Part shown: in pieces, positions 35,791 through 46,713 of the stretch
Layout: every line of letters starts with the position of its first letter
Numbering within the stretch: position 1 is the stretch's first letter
Assembly: GCF_024730785.1 (NCBI RefSeq)
Contig: NZ_CP102830.1
Span: 2,294,001-2,358,000 of the forward strand
Reading direction: 5' to 3'
Length of the DNA stretch: 64,000 nucleotides
DNA from: Pseudomonas sp. LS44
Lineage (GTDB): Bacteria > Pseudomonadota > Gammaproteobacteria > Pseudomonadales > Pseudomonadaceae
Program-made: the position numbers and the translations under genes
Notes under the pieces: model-generated
What the model saw: only the letters and a program-made list of their open reading frames with translations
Databases searched by the model: none
Told to the model about the DNA's origin: nothing

Positions 35791-37386
35791 ATGGACATCG
35801 ACCTCAACGCCTTCCACTTCCTGCGCCCGCTCTGGCTGTTGCTGCTCCTGCCCGGCCTTCTCCTGCCGCTGGCCTGGGGGCGCAGCCGCGATCTGAGCCG
35901 GCGGCTGCGTGGGTCCATCGCGCCGCACCTGCTCAAGCATCTGGTGATCACCCCCAGCGACCGGCAGCACCTGCGGCCGGTGCATCTGTTCGGCGCCCTG
36001 TTGATCCTCGGTGGCCTGGCAGCGGCCGGGCCGACCTGGGAGCAGGATCGTCCGGCCTTTCTGGAAAACCGCGCACCGCTGATCCTGGCGGTCGATCTGT
36101 CGCCATCCATGGATGCCAACGACGTGCCGCCGACCCGGCTGGAGGCCGCCAAACACAAACTGCACGACCTGATCCAGCGCCGCGCCGGCGCACGCACCGG
36201 GCTGATCGCCTATGCCGGCAGCGCCCATCTGGTGCTGCCGGCCACCGAAGATCCGGCGCTGCTGGATAGCTTCCTGCAGGCGCTCTCCACCGAGCTGATC
36301 GAGGCACCCGGCAAGAACGCCCTGGCCGTGATCGAGGAAGCCAAGCGCCTGCTGGCCGCCGAGCAGTCCCCCGGCACCTTGGTGCTGGTCACCGATGGCG
36401 CTGACGTCAGCCAGCTCGAAGCAATCGGCAAGAGCCTGGATAACGCCGGGCTGCAGTTGCTGATCCTCGCGGTCGGCAGTCAGGACGGAGGCATGCTCCG
36501 CGATGCCCAGGGGCAACCGCGGGTGGACAGCACCGGCCGGCCGATCCTGGGCAGTTTCGACGGCGCGGCCCTCAAGCAGCTGGCCGATGCCGCCGATGCA
36601 CCGCTGGGCAGCCTGACCCTTAACGACGACGACCTCGACTGGATCGAACTGCACGCTCAGAAGCACTTCCAGGCTGCCAACGGCGACGAGCAGGAAGTGC
36701 ACTGGAAGGATGCCGGCTACTGGCTGTGCTGGCCGCTGCTGCTGATCACCTTCTTCTGCGTGCGCCGTGGCTGGAGCGTCAATTGGCTGGCCGGCCTGCT
36801 GCTGGCGCTGGGCTTGGCCCTGCCCGCACCGCCGGCCCAGGCCGGGGTGCTGGCCGATGCCTTCTTCACCCCGGATCAGCAGGGCCGCTGGGCCTTCGAG
36901 CACGGCCATTACCCGCAAGCTCAGGCGCACTTTCATGATCCCTACTGGCAAGGCCTGGCGGCCTACAACGCCGCCGATTACACCGCCGCGCTGGCCAGCT
37001 TCGCCCACCTCGATAGCGCCCAGGCCTACTTCTACCTGGGTAACAGCTATGCCCGCCTGTACAAGCTGCCGGAGGCCATCGCTGCCTTCGGCCAGGCCCT
37101 CAAGCTGCAACCGCAGTTCCCCGAGGCCAGCGCCAATCTGGCCTTGGTCACCGAGCTGTATAAGGAGCAGCAAGAAGCAGGAGAAAAAGCGCCGGATCTG
37201 AAGCCCGACGAAGAGAAATTCGACAATAAGACCAGTAAGGGCAAGAGCGTGCAGGTGCAGGCACCGAGAACACCATCGGACGAGTTGTGGCTGCGCAACC
37301 TGAGCACCTCACCGGCCAAGTTCCTCAAGCAGAAGTTCAGCCTGCAGGATGCCGCCCGCAAGGCCTCGAATGGAGGCCAGCCATGA
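35791..37386 (+). CDS. VWA-TPR fusion membrane protein (BatB/BatC-like)
   Basis: A 531-residue protein that fuses a BatB-type VWA protein with a TPR part of BatC type. N-terminal helices (LWLLLLLPGLLLPLAWG) and a VWA domain with intact metal site AVDLSPSMDAND come first. A transmembrane segment lies near residues 310-345, then a signal-like Ala/Pro run, then TPR repeats (GLAAYNAADYTAALASFAHL, YFYLGNSYARLYKLPEAIAA). The C-terminus is polar (EEKFDNKTSKGKS). The fused form is common in Pseudomonas Bat operons. It overlaps batD by four bases. Confidence 0.9.
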   Translation: MDIDLNAFHFLRPLWLLLLLPGLLLPLAWGRSRDLSRRLRGSIAPHLLKHLVITPSDRQHLRPVHLFGALLILGGLAAAGPTWEQDRPAFLENRAPLILAVDLSPSMDANDVPPTRLEAAKHKLHDLIQRRAGARTGLIAYAGSAHLVLPATEDPALLDSFLQALSTELIEAPGKNALAVIEEAKRLLAAEQSPGTLVLVTDGADVSQLEAIGKSLDNAGLQLLILAVGSQDGGMLRDAQGQPRVDSTGRPILGSFDGAALKQLADAADAPLGSLTLNDDDLDWIELHAQKHFQAANGDEQEVHWKDAGYWLCWPLLLITFFCVRRGWSVNWLAGLLLALGLALPAPPAQAGVLADAFFTPDQQGRWAFEHGHYPQAQAHFHDPYWQGLAAYNAADYTAALASFAHLDSAQAYFYLGNSYARLYKLPEAIAAFGQALKLQPQFPEASANLALVTELYKEQQEAGEKAPDLKPDEEKFDNKTSKGKSVQVQAPRTPSDELWLRNLSTSPAKFLKQKFSLQDAARKASNGGQP

Positions 37387-38740
37387 AGCGCCTGTTGCTA
37401 CTGCTCTGCTGCCTCTGCCCGTTGCTGGGCCTGGCCGCACCGAAGGTGCTGGTGGAAAGCCGGATAGCGCCGGCCGGCACGGTGACGGTTGGCAGCACTG
37501 TGCGCCTGGAGGTCGATGTACTGGTGGACACCTGGTTCACCGACGCCCCACAACTGCCAAACCTGGACCTGCCCGGTGCCATGGTGATGCCGCCGAGCAG
37601 CGAGGCCACCCATCTCACCGAACAGCGCCAGGGTGAAAAGCTCTTCGGCCTGCGTTTCAGCTATCTGATCACCCCCAACCAGGCGCAGAGCTACAGCATC
37701 CCGGCCCTGTCGATTCAGGTCAGCCCCGGCCAGGGCAGCGGCCCGGTCACCGTGCAGAGCCAGCCGCTCGGCTTTATCGCTCGACTGCCTGCGGGCGTGC
37801 CCGCAGGCCAGCAAGTGCTGGTGGCCCAGGGACTGAGGTTCGACCAGCAAATCGTCCACTCGCATGAGCCGCTGCGGGTCGGTGACAGCCTGACCCGCCA
37901 GCTGACCATCGAAGCCGACGGCGCCCAGGCCATGCTGATTCCGCCGCCGGAGTTCGTCGAAATCGATGGCCTCAAGCGCTATGTGAAAACCCCGCAAGTG
38001 GTACCGCTGGACAATGGCCGTGGTGCCATCAGCGGCGGGCGGCGGGTCGATGTCGCCAGCTATGTGGTCGACCAGCCCGGCCACTACACACTCCCGGCCA
38101 TCGAATTGCGCTGGTGGGATGCTGCAGCCAATCAGGCGCGCACTGCCAGGGTGCCGGCTGTGGAGTTCGAGGCCACGGCCAACAGCGCTTACCAAGCGCC
38201 TTTCTCCATCGCTGAAGATTTGCAGAAGCTCGGGCAGAAAGCTCGAGTGCGAATCGCCCGGCATTGGTTGCTGCTCGTCATTGCCCTGGTGGTTGGCGCG
38301 CTGGCCTTCTACTGGGGCAAGCCCTGGTGGCGGCGTGGGCGGGCCGCCCTACGCGGCTGGCAAGCCCGGCGGCAGCAGACCTACCTGCAGTCGGCGGACT
38401 ACGCCTGGAAACAGCTGCCCGGGCAACTCAACGGCAAACCGGCGCAACTGACCGCTTTGTACCTCTGGGCCAGACGCAGTCAGGGCGCACAAACCTTGAA
38501 GAATTTCGCGACTCAGCTCCCCATCCCCTTGGCGCAACGGCTGCTAGTCTTGCTGAAATCCTGTTATGGCCGGCCGGAACGCGCCACCGAGGCACTGCAA
38601 GAGCTGCAGCAGAGCCTTCCGGCGCTGCGTAAGGAAGCTCGCAAGCAACAACCGCATGCCCTTGCCAGGCATGGCCTGGTGCCGTTGAACCCTCGTCAAG
38701 CCCCGCCTCCGTCGGCGGCATATAGCACCAAGGAAGCCCT

Positions 38741-38744
<4 letters not shown>
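37383..38744 (+). CDS. BatD-like membrane protein
   Basis: A 453-residue protein starting MKRLLLLLCCLCPLLGLAAP, a Sec signal peptide, with GGAGG just before the ATG. The periplasmic part is made of strand-rich repeats (VTVGSTVRLEVDVLVDTWFT; GLRFSYLITPNQAQSYSIPA), as in BatD/oxygen-tolerance proteins, followed by a transmembrane helix (WLLLVIALVVGALAFYWG) and a helical cytoplasmic tail. It closes the Bat set, but its stop overlaps the start of an exported phosphatase gene by four bases. Confidence 0.87.
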
Positions 38745-39757
<1,013 letters not shown>

Positions 39758-39856
39758 ACCCGCGCAAGAATACTGGGGATGCCGTATTGCAGTCGGCGGC
39801 TCTGGTGCAACGTAGTCGTGGAACGCGACTCTGAAACGTGAAATGGAGAGAGTTCA

Positions 39857-41440
39857 ATGAACCGCACAAGAAGATGGCTACCGAGGCTCGCCCTCGCCGC
39901 CGCCGCAGTAATGGGGGCATCCGCCGCCAGCGCCGCGGACAAGCCGAATATCTTGGTGATATTCGGTGACGACATCGGCCAGACCAATATCAGTGCCTAC
40001 TCGATGGGCGTGCTCGGCTACAAGACGCCGAACATCGACCGCATCGCCAAGGAAGGCATGATGTTCACCGATTACTATGCGGAGAACAGCTGCACCGCCG
40101 GTCGTTCCAGTTTCATCACCGGCCAGACGCCGCTGCGTACCGGCCTCTCCAAGGTCGGCGTGCCAGGTGCCACCGTCGGCCTGCAAGACCGCGACATCAC
40201 CATCGCCCAGGCGCTCAAGTCCCAAGGCTATGCCACCGGCCAGTTCGGCAAGAACCACCTGGGTGACCGCGACGAATACCTGCCGACCAAGCACGGTTTC
40301 GACGAGTTCTTCGGCAACCTCTACCACCTCAACGCCGAAGAGGAACCCGAGCGTCCCTACTGGCCGAAGGACCCCAACGATCCCTACGTGAAGAACTTCT
40401 CGCCGCGCGGCGTACTGCACTCCACTGCCGATGGCAAGATCGAGGACACCGGTGCGCTGAACAAGAAGCGCATGGAAACCATCGACGACGAAACCACCGA
40501 AGGCGCCATCAACTTCATCAAGAAGCAGGCCGAGGCCGACAAACCGTTCTTCGTGTGGATGAACACCACGCGCATGCACGCCTACACCCATGTGCGCGAG
40601 TCGATGCAAGGCCAGAGCGGCATGCCGGGCAACGAGTATGCCGACGGCATGCTCGAGCATGACGGTGACGTCGGCAAGCTGCTGAAAACCCTGGACGATC
40701 TGAAGATCGCCGACAACACCATAGTGGTCTACACCACCGATAACGGCCCGAACCAGTGGTCCTGGCCGGATGCGGCGACCACGCCGTTCCGCAACGAGAA
40801 GAACTCCAACTGGGAAGGTGCCTACCGGGTGCCGGCCATGGTCCGTTGGCCGAACCACATCAAGCCTGGCGAAGTGTCCAACCAGATGTTCTCCGGCCTC
40901 GACTGGTTCCCCACCCTGCTGGCCGCCGCGGGCGATACCGAGGTCAAGGACAAGCTGCTCAAGGGCTGGGCACCGACCTCCGCCGGCAAGAGCTTCAAGG
41001 TGCACCTCGACGGCTACAACCAGCTCGATCTCCTTACCGGCAAGAGCGACAAGAGCGCGCGCAACGAGTTCTTCTACTTCAACGACGACGGCGATCTGGT
41101 CGCCATGCGTTTTGACAACTGGAAGGTGGTGTTCTGCGAGCAGCGGGCTCCGGGCGGCTTCGCGGTGTGGAGCGAGCCTTTCGTCTGCCTGCGCGTGCCG
41201 AAGCTGTTCAACCTGCGCATGGACCCGTACGAGCGAGCCGACGTGGTTTCCGACCAGTACTACGACTGGCTGACCAAGAACGCCTACCTGACCGCCATCG
41301 CCACCATGAAGTCCGCCACCTTCCTGGAAACCTTCGTCGCCTATCCGCCGAGCCAGAAACCGGCCAGCTTCAGCATCGACCAGGTGCGCAAGGCCGTGGA
41401 TGCGAAGATCGCGGAAAAAATGAAGGCCAACAAGCAGTAG
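39857..41440 (+). CDS. Exported sulfatase with C-T-A-G-R active-site motif
   Basis: A 527-residue type I sulfatase with signal peptide (MNRTRRWLPRLALAAAAVMG, cleavage near ASAADK) and a good site GGAGAGAG before the ATG. Metal ligands are in VIFGDDIG, the residue for formylglycine conversion is Cys79 in SCTAGRSSF with Ala where Pro is usual, followed by FGKNHLGDRDEYLP and YTTDNGPNQWSWPD. It is close in length and sequence to the sulfatase at 10780-12351. A terminator follows at 41479-41518, so it is the last gene of the run that begins with moxR, or its own unit. The substrate is unknown. Confidence 0.88.
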   Translation: MNRTRRWLPRLALAAAAVMGASAASAADKPNILVIFGDDIGQTNISAYSMGVLGYKTPNIDRIAKEGMMFTDYYAENSCTAGRSSFITGQTPLRTGLSKVGVPGATVGLQDRDITIAQALKSQGYATGQFGKNHLGDRDEYLPTKHGFDEFFGNLYHLNAEEEPERPYWPKDPNDPYVKNFSPRGVLHSTADGKIEDTGALNKKRMETIDDETTEGAINFIKKQAEADKPFFVWMNTTRMHAYTHVRESMQGQSGMPGNEYADGMLEHDGDVGKLLKTLDDLKIADNTIVVYTTDNGPNQWSWPDAATTPFRNEKNSNWEGAYRVPAMVRWPNHIKPGEVSNQMFSGLDWFPTLLAAAGDTEVKDKLLKGWAPTSAGKSFKVHLDGYNQLDLLTGKSDKSARNEFFYFNDDGDLVAMRFDNWKVVFCEQRAPGGFAVWSEPFVCLRVPKLFNLRMDPYERADVVSDQYYDWLTKNAYLTAIATMKSATFLETFVAYPPSQKPASFSIDQVRKAVDAKIAEKMKANKQ

Positions 41441-41478
41441 TGTTAGCAACCCGCGCCCTGTCGTAATGGGCGCTGACG

Positions 41479-41518
41479 AGCCTTGTGATCGGCCAGGCAA
41501 CTGTTCGGTCACAAGGCT
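41479..41518 (+). terminator. Intrinsic terminator after the sulfatase
   Basis: A perfect 10-bp stem AGCCTTGTGA/TCACAAGGCT encloses a 20-base loop and is followed by TCATTGTTTTC. It separates the Bat-phosphatase-sulfatase run from the next gene. Confidence 0.6.
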
Positions 41519-41549
41519 TCATTGTTTTCTCACACAGGCCCACGACTCG

Positions 41550-44093
41550 ATGCCTTCTGCAGTTCGCAACGCTTCGCGCCATCGCAATAAATCTTCGGTT
41601 TCCATCACAGCGCAGGCACAGAGCTTGCCGGCGTTGCTGATTCCAGCCCTGCTGCTGTTCATGTCCGGCGGTGCGGCGCTGGTTTATCAAGTCTTGTGGG
41701 TCAAACAACTTTCGCTGGTGGTGGGCGTAGAGGTCTATGCCATCACTGCCGGTATCAGTGCTTTCTTTGCCGGCCTGGCGCTCGGCGGCCTGTTTTTCGG
41801 TCGCTGGGCCGATCGTCTGCGGCATCCGGTCCGGCTGTACGCCGCGCTGGAATTGGGTGTTGCCCTATTGGCTATCGCCACAACCTGGGGTTTGGCGCAT
41901 TCGGCCGGCACGTTCGCTCGGCTTGAAGCGCAGGTGGGGCTGTTCGCCTGGGTTTTGCCGTTCGCTCTGGTCGGGCTGCCCGCGTTTTTGATGGGCGGCA
42001 CCTTGCCGGTACTGGTCCGCTCACTCACTCCCCGTGACGGCCAAGTCGCTACGGCTGGCGGCGGCCTGTATGCGGCAAATACTGCCGGCGCCATCGCCGG
42101 CACGCTGCTTGCGGCCTTCTTGTTGATTCCGATGTTAGGCGTCAGCGGTAGCGCGGTGGCGGCCGCCCTGTTGAACCTGCTCGCCGCCGTCGGCGCGCTG
42201 CTCGCCCAACGAGGCAAAAGCGCGCTGCCGCCAGCTCCTATCGCAGAAAAAAGCACTCGCACGCCCGCCGCGCGACTGGCCATCTTGCTGTATTGCCTCG
42301 CCGGTGGCGTGGCGCTCGGCTACGAGGTGGTTTGGACCCAATCTATCGTGCAGTTCATGAGCACTCGCGCGTTTGCCTTCTCGGTAGTGCTCGCCACCTA
42401 TCTCGCCGGTTTGGTGCTGGGTAGCGCGATCTATGCGCGGCGCGCCGACCGCATTCGCGATCCGTGGGGCTTGTTCGGCCTGCTGATCGGCGCAGCCGGG
42501 CTGATCGCCTTATTGGAAATCGCTGGCTTGGGGCATTGGCTGGTAATCGCCCAAACCCAGGCAGAGGCTGCCGTGCTGGCGCTGACTGGCAACGAACTTG
42601 CCGGCATGTGCGCGCGTTTCGCCGTGGCGGCACTAAGTGTGGTGTTCCTGCCGACCACCTTGCTCGGCGCCGCCTTTCCGCTCGCCTTGCGGCTATCGGT
42701 GGATAGCGCCCATGTAGGGCGCGACGTCGGCGTCGTGGTGGCGCTCAACACCCTCGGCGGCATCGTCGGAGTGATGCTCGTAGGCTTCGTGCTGGTGCCC
42801 GGCCTTGGCTTAGTGCGCACCTTGGGACTGTTGGCCGTGCTGGCGGCGGGCATCAGCGTACTCGCAGTACTCCGCGGCTCGCAGGTAGGCAAAGGTCTGC
42901 GCCAAGGTGTAATCGCCATTGGCATCGCCAGCCTTGTGGTTGGCGTCCTGACTCCACCGGAACGGTTGGCCGAATTGCTGCCGGGTGCGCGTAGCGGCGA
43001 GCTGGCGTTTTACAAGGAGGGTCGCGGCGGCACGGTAGCGGTGGTTAGCCAAGGTCAGGGGCAACGCAAGTTCAACCGCCTGTATATCCAGGGCGTATCC
43101 AATACCGGCGACGCCATGCCGTCGCTGCGCTACATGCGTTTGCAAGCGTTGTTGCCACTGCTGATTCATCGCCAGGAGCCTCGTTCGGCGCTGGTTATCG
43201 GCTTCGGCACAGGCATTACCGCCGGCGCCATGCTGCGCTATCAAGGGCTGGAGCGGCCAGTGGTCGCCGAACTGCTGCCTGAGGTCATCAGCGCCGCCCC
43301 GCTGTTTCGGGGCAACTACGGAGCAGCAGGCGATCCGCGGCTGGACATCCGCCTGCGCGACGGCCGGCGCGAATTGCTGCGCAGCGAGGACCGCTACGAC
43401 GTGGTCACCCTTGAGCCGCCACCGCCTTCCGCCGCGGGCGTGGTGAATCTCTATTCGCAGGATTTTTATCAGTTGGCGGCCAATCGTCTGCAGCCTGACG
43501 GGCTTGTCGCCCAATGGTTGCCCCTGCCGACTCAGAACGATGAAGACAGCCGCTCATTGGTGCGCAGCTTCCTCGAAGTATTCCCCCACGCTTCGCTATG
43601 GACCACCGAGTTCCACGAGATGCTGTTGATCGGTTCGCTACAGCCGCTGGAGTTGGACATCGCTCGTATTCGCGCGCGCTTCGCGCAGCCGGCAGTCGCC
43701 AGCGCCTTGCGGGAAGTGGGTATCTTCTCCCCCGCCGCTCTGCTCGCGACCTGGGTGACTGACCGAGCCGGCCTCGAGCGCTATGCCGGCGATGCGCCGC
43801 CGGTTACTGACGACCAACCGCGCATCGAATACGCGCCATGGGTGCGCCCGAATGAGTTCGCCCGCGTTCTGCCGGCACTGCTCGCCCTGCGCAGCGAGCC
43901 ACCGCTGATCAATGCAGATCCCGTATTTCAGGCTGCTTTGATCGACCAGCAAGCGCGTCTGGCGCGCTTCTATGCGGTTGGTTTGTACGCCTATACCGGT
44001 AACCGCGAGGCCTGGGCGCGAGATATGCCGAGGGTGGTTGCCGAGGACGGCGGCAACCCGTACTACCGCTGGTTCTTTGGCAGGCAACCGTAA
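41550..44093 (+). CDS. Multi-pass membrane protein fused to a spermidine-synthase-like domain
   Basis: About 848 residues from MPSAVRNASRH; an upstream in-frame ATG (41466) lies inside the terminator and is rejected. The first roughly 500 residues hold many transmembrane helices (LIPALLLFMSGGAALVYQVL, GISAFFAGLALGGLFFGRWA). The C-terminal part has an SAM-type nucleotide fold: ALVIGFGTGITAGAMLRYQG, VVAELLPEVISAAPLF. The catalytic aspartate motif of polyamine synthases (DxxDP) reads LEPPPPSAAG here, so true aminopropyl transfer is unlikely. Such fused proteins are widespread in bacteria with unknown function. It lies 93 bases before the octaheme cytochrome gene and probably shares its transcript. 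Confidence 0.8.
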   Translation: MPSAVRNASRHRNKSSVSITAQAQSLPALLIPALLLFMSGGAALVYQVLWVKQLSLVVGVEVYAITAGISAFFAGLALGGLFFGRWADRLRHPVRLYAALELGVALLAIATTWGLAHSAGTFARLEAQVGLFAWVLPFALVGLPAFLMGGTLPVLVRSLTPRDGQVATAGGGLYAANTAGAIAGTLLAAFLLIPMLGVSGSAVAAALLNLLAAVGALLAQRGKSALPPAPIAEKSTRTPAARLAILLYCLAGGVALGYEVVWTQSIVQFMSTRAFAFSVVLATYLAGLVLGSAIYARRADRIRDPWGLFGLLIGAAGLIALLEIAGLGHWLVIAQTQAEAAVLALTGNELAGMCARFAVAALSVVFLPTTLLGAAFPLALRLSVDSAHVGRDVGVVVALNTLGGIVGVMLVGFVLVPGLGLVRTLGLLAVLAAGISVLAVLRGSQVGKGLRQGVIAIGIASLVVGVLTPPERLAELLPGARSGELAFYKEGRGGTVAVVSQGQGQRKFNRLYIQGVSNTGDAMPSLRYMRLQALLPLLIHRQEPRSALVIGFGTGITAGAMLRYQGLERPVVAELLPEVISAAPLFRGNYGAAGDPRLDIRLRDGRRELLRSEDRYDVVTLEPPPPSAAGVVNLYSQDFYQLAANRLQPDGLVAQWLPLPTQNDEDSRSLVRSFLEVFPHASLWTTEFHEMLLIGSLQPLELDIARIRARFAQPAVASALREVGIFSPAALLATWVTDRAGLERYAGDAPPVTDDQPRIEYAPWVRPNEFARVLPALLALRSEPPLINADPVFQAALIDQQARLARFYAVGLYAYTGNREAWARDMPRVVAEDGGNPYYRWFFGRQP

Positions 44094-44186
44094 CGGGGGC
44101 CGCATACCGATCCATCCTGCAATCGTTTGACAGCCCTGCGGCTGTCCCTGAAGCTGCGCCAAACCGTGAAGACCGCGTCCTAGACC

Positions 44187-46544
44187 ATGCCTAAACATAA
44201 AAAAACCCCAACTGCCACGTCTCCCGCCACACCAGCCAAACGCTCTTTCAGCTTTCTGCTTCCCTGGCTCGCCGGGCTATTGCTGCTGGCGACGGTGATT
44301 GTCTGGTTCATGTTGCAGCGCAGCACGCCAGGGGTTGCGGTGCCCTCAAGCCCTGCGCCGGCGACCAAACCTGCAGTAATTAAACCAATCGCAGAGAGCA
44401 CGGCCAGCCTGGTCGATGAAGGCCAGTGCGTGGGTTGTCACGCCGTGCAGGTCAAAGACTGGCAAGGCTCCCATCACCAGATGGCGATGGAAGAAGCCAC
44501 TACTGAGAGCGTGCTGGGCGACTTCAACAATGTGACGTTCAAGGACGGCAGCGAAACCACGCGCTTCTTTCAGAAGGACGGCAGCTTCTGGGTCAACACA
44601 CCGGGCCCTGATGGCAAAGCAGCAGACTTCCGCGCGGCCTACACCTTCGGCGTCGCGCCCTTGCAGCAATATCTGTTGGAAGCACCTGGCGGCCGTCTGC
44701 AAGCCCTCGGCGTCGCCTGGGATGTCGAGAAGAAAAACTGGTTCCACCTCTATCCCGGTCAGGGCGTCGACTTCAAAGATGAGCTGCACTGGAGCCAGCC
44801 GCAGCAGAACGCCAATTTCATGTGCGTCGAGTGCCACACCACCGGCTTCAAACGCAACTTCAATGCGCAAACCAACAGCTATGCCAGCCAATGGCAGTCG
44901 CTCGGCGTTGGCTGCCAGTCCTGTCACGGACCGGCGTCCAACCATCTGCAATGGGCGAGCAAACCCGATGGCAGCAAAACGCACGGCTTCGATATTGACC
45001 TGAGCAAGGCCGACACCACCCGCCAGGCGGAAACCTGCGGCCGTTGCCACGCTCGACGCGCGCCGCTGGGCGATGGTTTCGCCGCGCACAAGCGGCTGAT
45101 GGACGACTACCTGCCCAGCCCGCTGACCCAGGCTCTGTACGAACTGGACGGCAAGATTAAGGAAGAGGTGTTCGAGTACGGCTCGTTCACCCAAAGCAAA
45201 ATGTTCGCCAAAGGCGTGAGCTGCAGCAACTGCCATAACCCGCATAGCACTGAGTTGAAGGCGCCGGGCAATGCCGTCTGCCTGCAATGTCACAACCCCG
45301 CCGGCAAGACTTCACTGCCGGGTATCGACGGCAAGGGTTTGCAGGCGAAGAATTACGATTCACCTGAACATCACCAGCACCAGCCTGGTCAGCCCGGCTC
45401 GCAGTGCGTCGATTGCCACATGCCCGGCAAGTTCTACATGGGCAACGATTTCCGCCACGATCACAGCTTCAGCATTCCCAACCCTGGCCGCGCCCTAAAG
45501 CTGGGAACACCTGACGCCTGCCTCGGCTGCCATAAAGAAACTGCCGGCGATAAGGTCGCCGAGCAGTTCAACGCCTGGTATGGCGCCGACAAGCCTGCCG
45601 TGCCGCGCTACGACGAAAGCCTGTGGCTGATTCGCAACGGCAAGCCCGGAGCCTCCCGCGCGCTGTTCCAGCAACTCGACTCCAGTGATCTGCCAGCCAT
45701 CCGTCGTGCCACGTTGCTCGCCGAGCTGCCGTACTACCCAAGCCAACGTGCGCTGGATCTAGCCCGGCGCGAGCTGAAACATGCCGATTCCCAGGTCCGC
45801 TTGGCTGCGATTGAGGCCGTGACCAGCATGACCCCGCCTGAGCATCGCTCGGGCCCAATTGGCCCGCTGCTCAATGATCCAGTCCGCGCCGTGCGCCTGG
45901 CGGCCGCAAGTGCCCTGCTCGGCCTGCCCGCCGAAGCATTGCAGTATCAACCCAGCTGGGACAAGGTCATCGGCGAATACGAGCAGGTGCAGAAAAGTCT
46001 GGCTGATCGGGCCGAGGCCAACCTCAACCTGGCCATGCTTTATCAGGCCCAAGGGCGCTCAGCTCTCGTCGAGCCAGCTCTGCGGGATGCGCTGCTGCGC
46101 GATCCGAACTTCCTTCCGGCGCTGGTCACCCTGATCCAATGGCTAGATGGCAATTACCGGATGAACGAAGCCCAGCAGCTCATGGCTGAGGGCCTCAAAA
46201 AACATCCGCAATCCGCCCTGCTCCACCATGCCAACGGCCTCGCGCTGATTCGTCGCGGCGAGAAAACCGCTGCCCTCAAGGAACTGGCCGAAGCCGCACG
46301 CCTGGAGCCAGACAACGGCCAGTTCAATTACGTGATGGCGATTGCTTTGCATGATAGTGGCGATGCCGAAGGCGCTATTCATCAACTGGAGCAATTGCTG
46401 GAACGGCAGCCCAATAACCGTCAGGCGCGCATGACCTTGATCGGTTTCTGGCGAGACGCCGGGCAAATGCAGAAAGTGCAGATCTTGCAGGCGGAGCTGG
46501 AGCAATTGAATCCAGACGACCCTGCCTTGCGGCAGGGCCAATAG
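44187..46544 (+). CDS. Octaheme c-type cytochrome with TPR domain, membrane-anchored
   Basis: A 785-residue protein with one N-terminal membrane anchor (LLPWLAGLLLLATVIVWFML) and a periplasmic part. Eight CxxCH heme-binding motifs can be counted: CVGCH (about residue 81), CVECH, CQSCH, CGRCH, CSNCH, CLQCH, CVDCH and CLGCH (about residue 446). After this come helical repeats of HEAT type (ALDLARRELKHADSQVRLAA) and TPRs (AEANLNLAMLYQAQGRSALV, LLHHANGLALIRRGEKTAAL). This multiheme-TPR layout suggests an electron-transfer or redox-enzyme scaffold; the substrate is not known. It follows the membrane/spermidine-synthase-like gene. Confidence 0.88.
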   Translation: MPKHKKTPTATSPATPAKRSFSFLLPWLAGLLLLATVIVWFMLQRSTPGVAVPSSPAPATKPAVIKPIAESTASLVDEGQCVGCHAVQVKDWQGSHHQMAMEEATTESVLGDFNNVTFKDGSETTRFFQKDGSFWVNTPGPDGKAADFRAAYTFGVAPLQQYLLEAPGGRLQALGVAWDVEKKNWFHLYPGQGVDFKDELHWSQPQQNANFMCVECHTTGFKRNFNAQTNSYASQWQSLGVGCQSCHGPASNHLQWASKPDGSKTHGFDIDLSKADTTRQAETCGRCHARRAPLGDGFAAHKRLMDDYLPSPLTQALYELDGKIKEEVFEYGSFTQSKMFAKGVSCSNCHNPHSTELKAPGNAVCLQCHNPAGKTSLPGIDGKGLQAKNYDSPEHHQHQPGQPGSQCVDCHMPGKFYMGNDFRHDHSFSIPNPGRALKLGTPDACLGCHKETAGDKVAEQFNAWYGADKPAVPRYDESLWLIRNGKPGASRALFQQLDSSDLPAIRRATLLAELPYYPSQRALDLARRELKHADSQVRLAAIEAVTSMTPPEHRSGPIGPLLNDPVRAVRLAAASALLGLPAEALQYQPSWDKVIGEYEQVQKSLADRAEANLNLAMLYQAQGRSALVEPALRDALLRDPNFLPALVTLIQWLDGNYRMNEAQQLMAEGLKKHPQSALLHHANGLALIRRGEKTAALKELAEAARLEPDNGQFNYVMAIALHDSGDAEGAIHQLEQLLERQPNNRQARMTLIGFWRDAGQMQKVQILQAELEQLNPDDPALRQGQ

Positions 46545-46636
46545 GCCATGAAGGAGTAAATTTTTTCGCCCCACTTTTGGCCGTACTGCTGGTTGGCGCG
46601 ACTCACAGCCAGCAATGCGCCGAGCGAATCAGTTCC

Positions 46637-46666
46637 ATGCGTTTAATGCATTTGGCAAATATGCGT
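46637..46666 (+). promoter_or_regulatory. Possible direct-repeat operator before the AraC-type gene
   Basis: Two copies of ATGCGT lie 24 bases apart (46637-46642 and 46661-46666) in an AT-rich patch with ATGCATTTGGCAAATATGCG. Spaced direct repeats are usual for AraC-family binding sites. The gene for such a regulator starts 47 bases downstream. Confidence 0.3.
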
Positions 46667-46713
46667 CCAAGGTGCTCTATTAGGCGCGCTCAGCCGCTAA
46701 CAAGAGGAGCCTT

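Noticed and set aside
39878..41512. A 544-codon minus-strand frame opposite the second sulfatase
   Set aside because: It is the antisense of a clear sulfatase with signal peptide and ribosome binding site.
41466..41549. An earlier ATG that would extend the membrane/spermidine-synthase-like protein by 28 residues
   Set aside because: It lies in the terminator stem region, lacks a binding site and the extra residues do not look coding.
42960..44093. Calling the C-terminal domain of the membrane fusion a true spermidine synthase
   Set aside because: The catalytic DxxDP motif is replaced by EPPPPS, so only the fold is supported.
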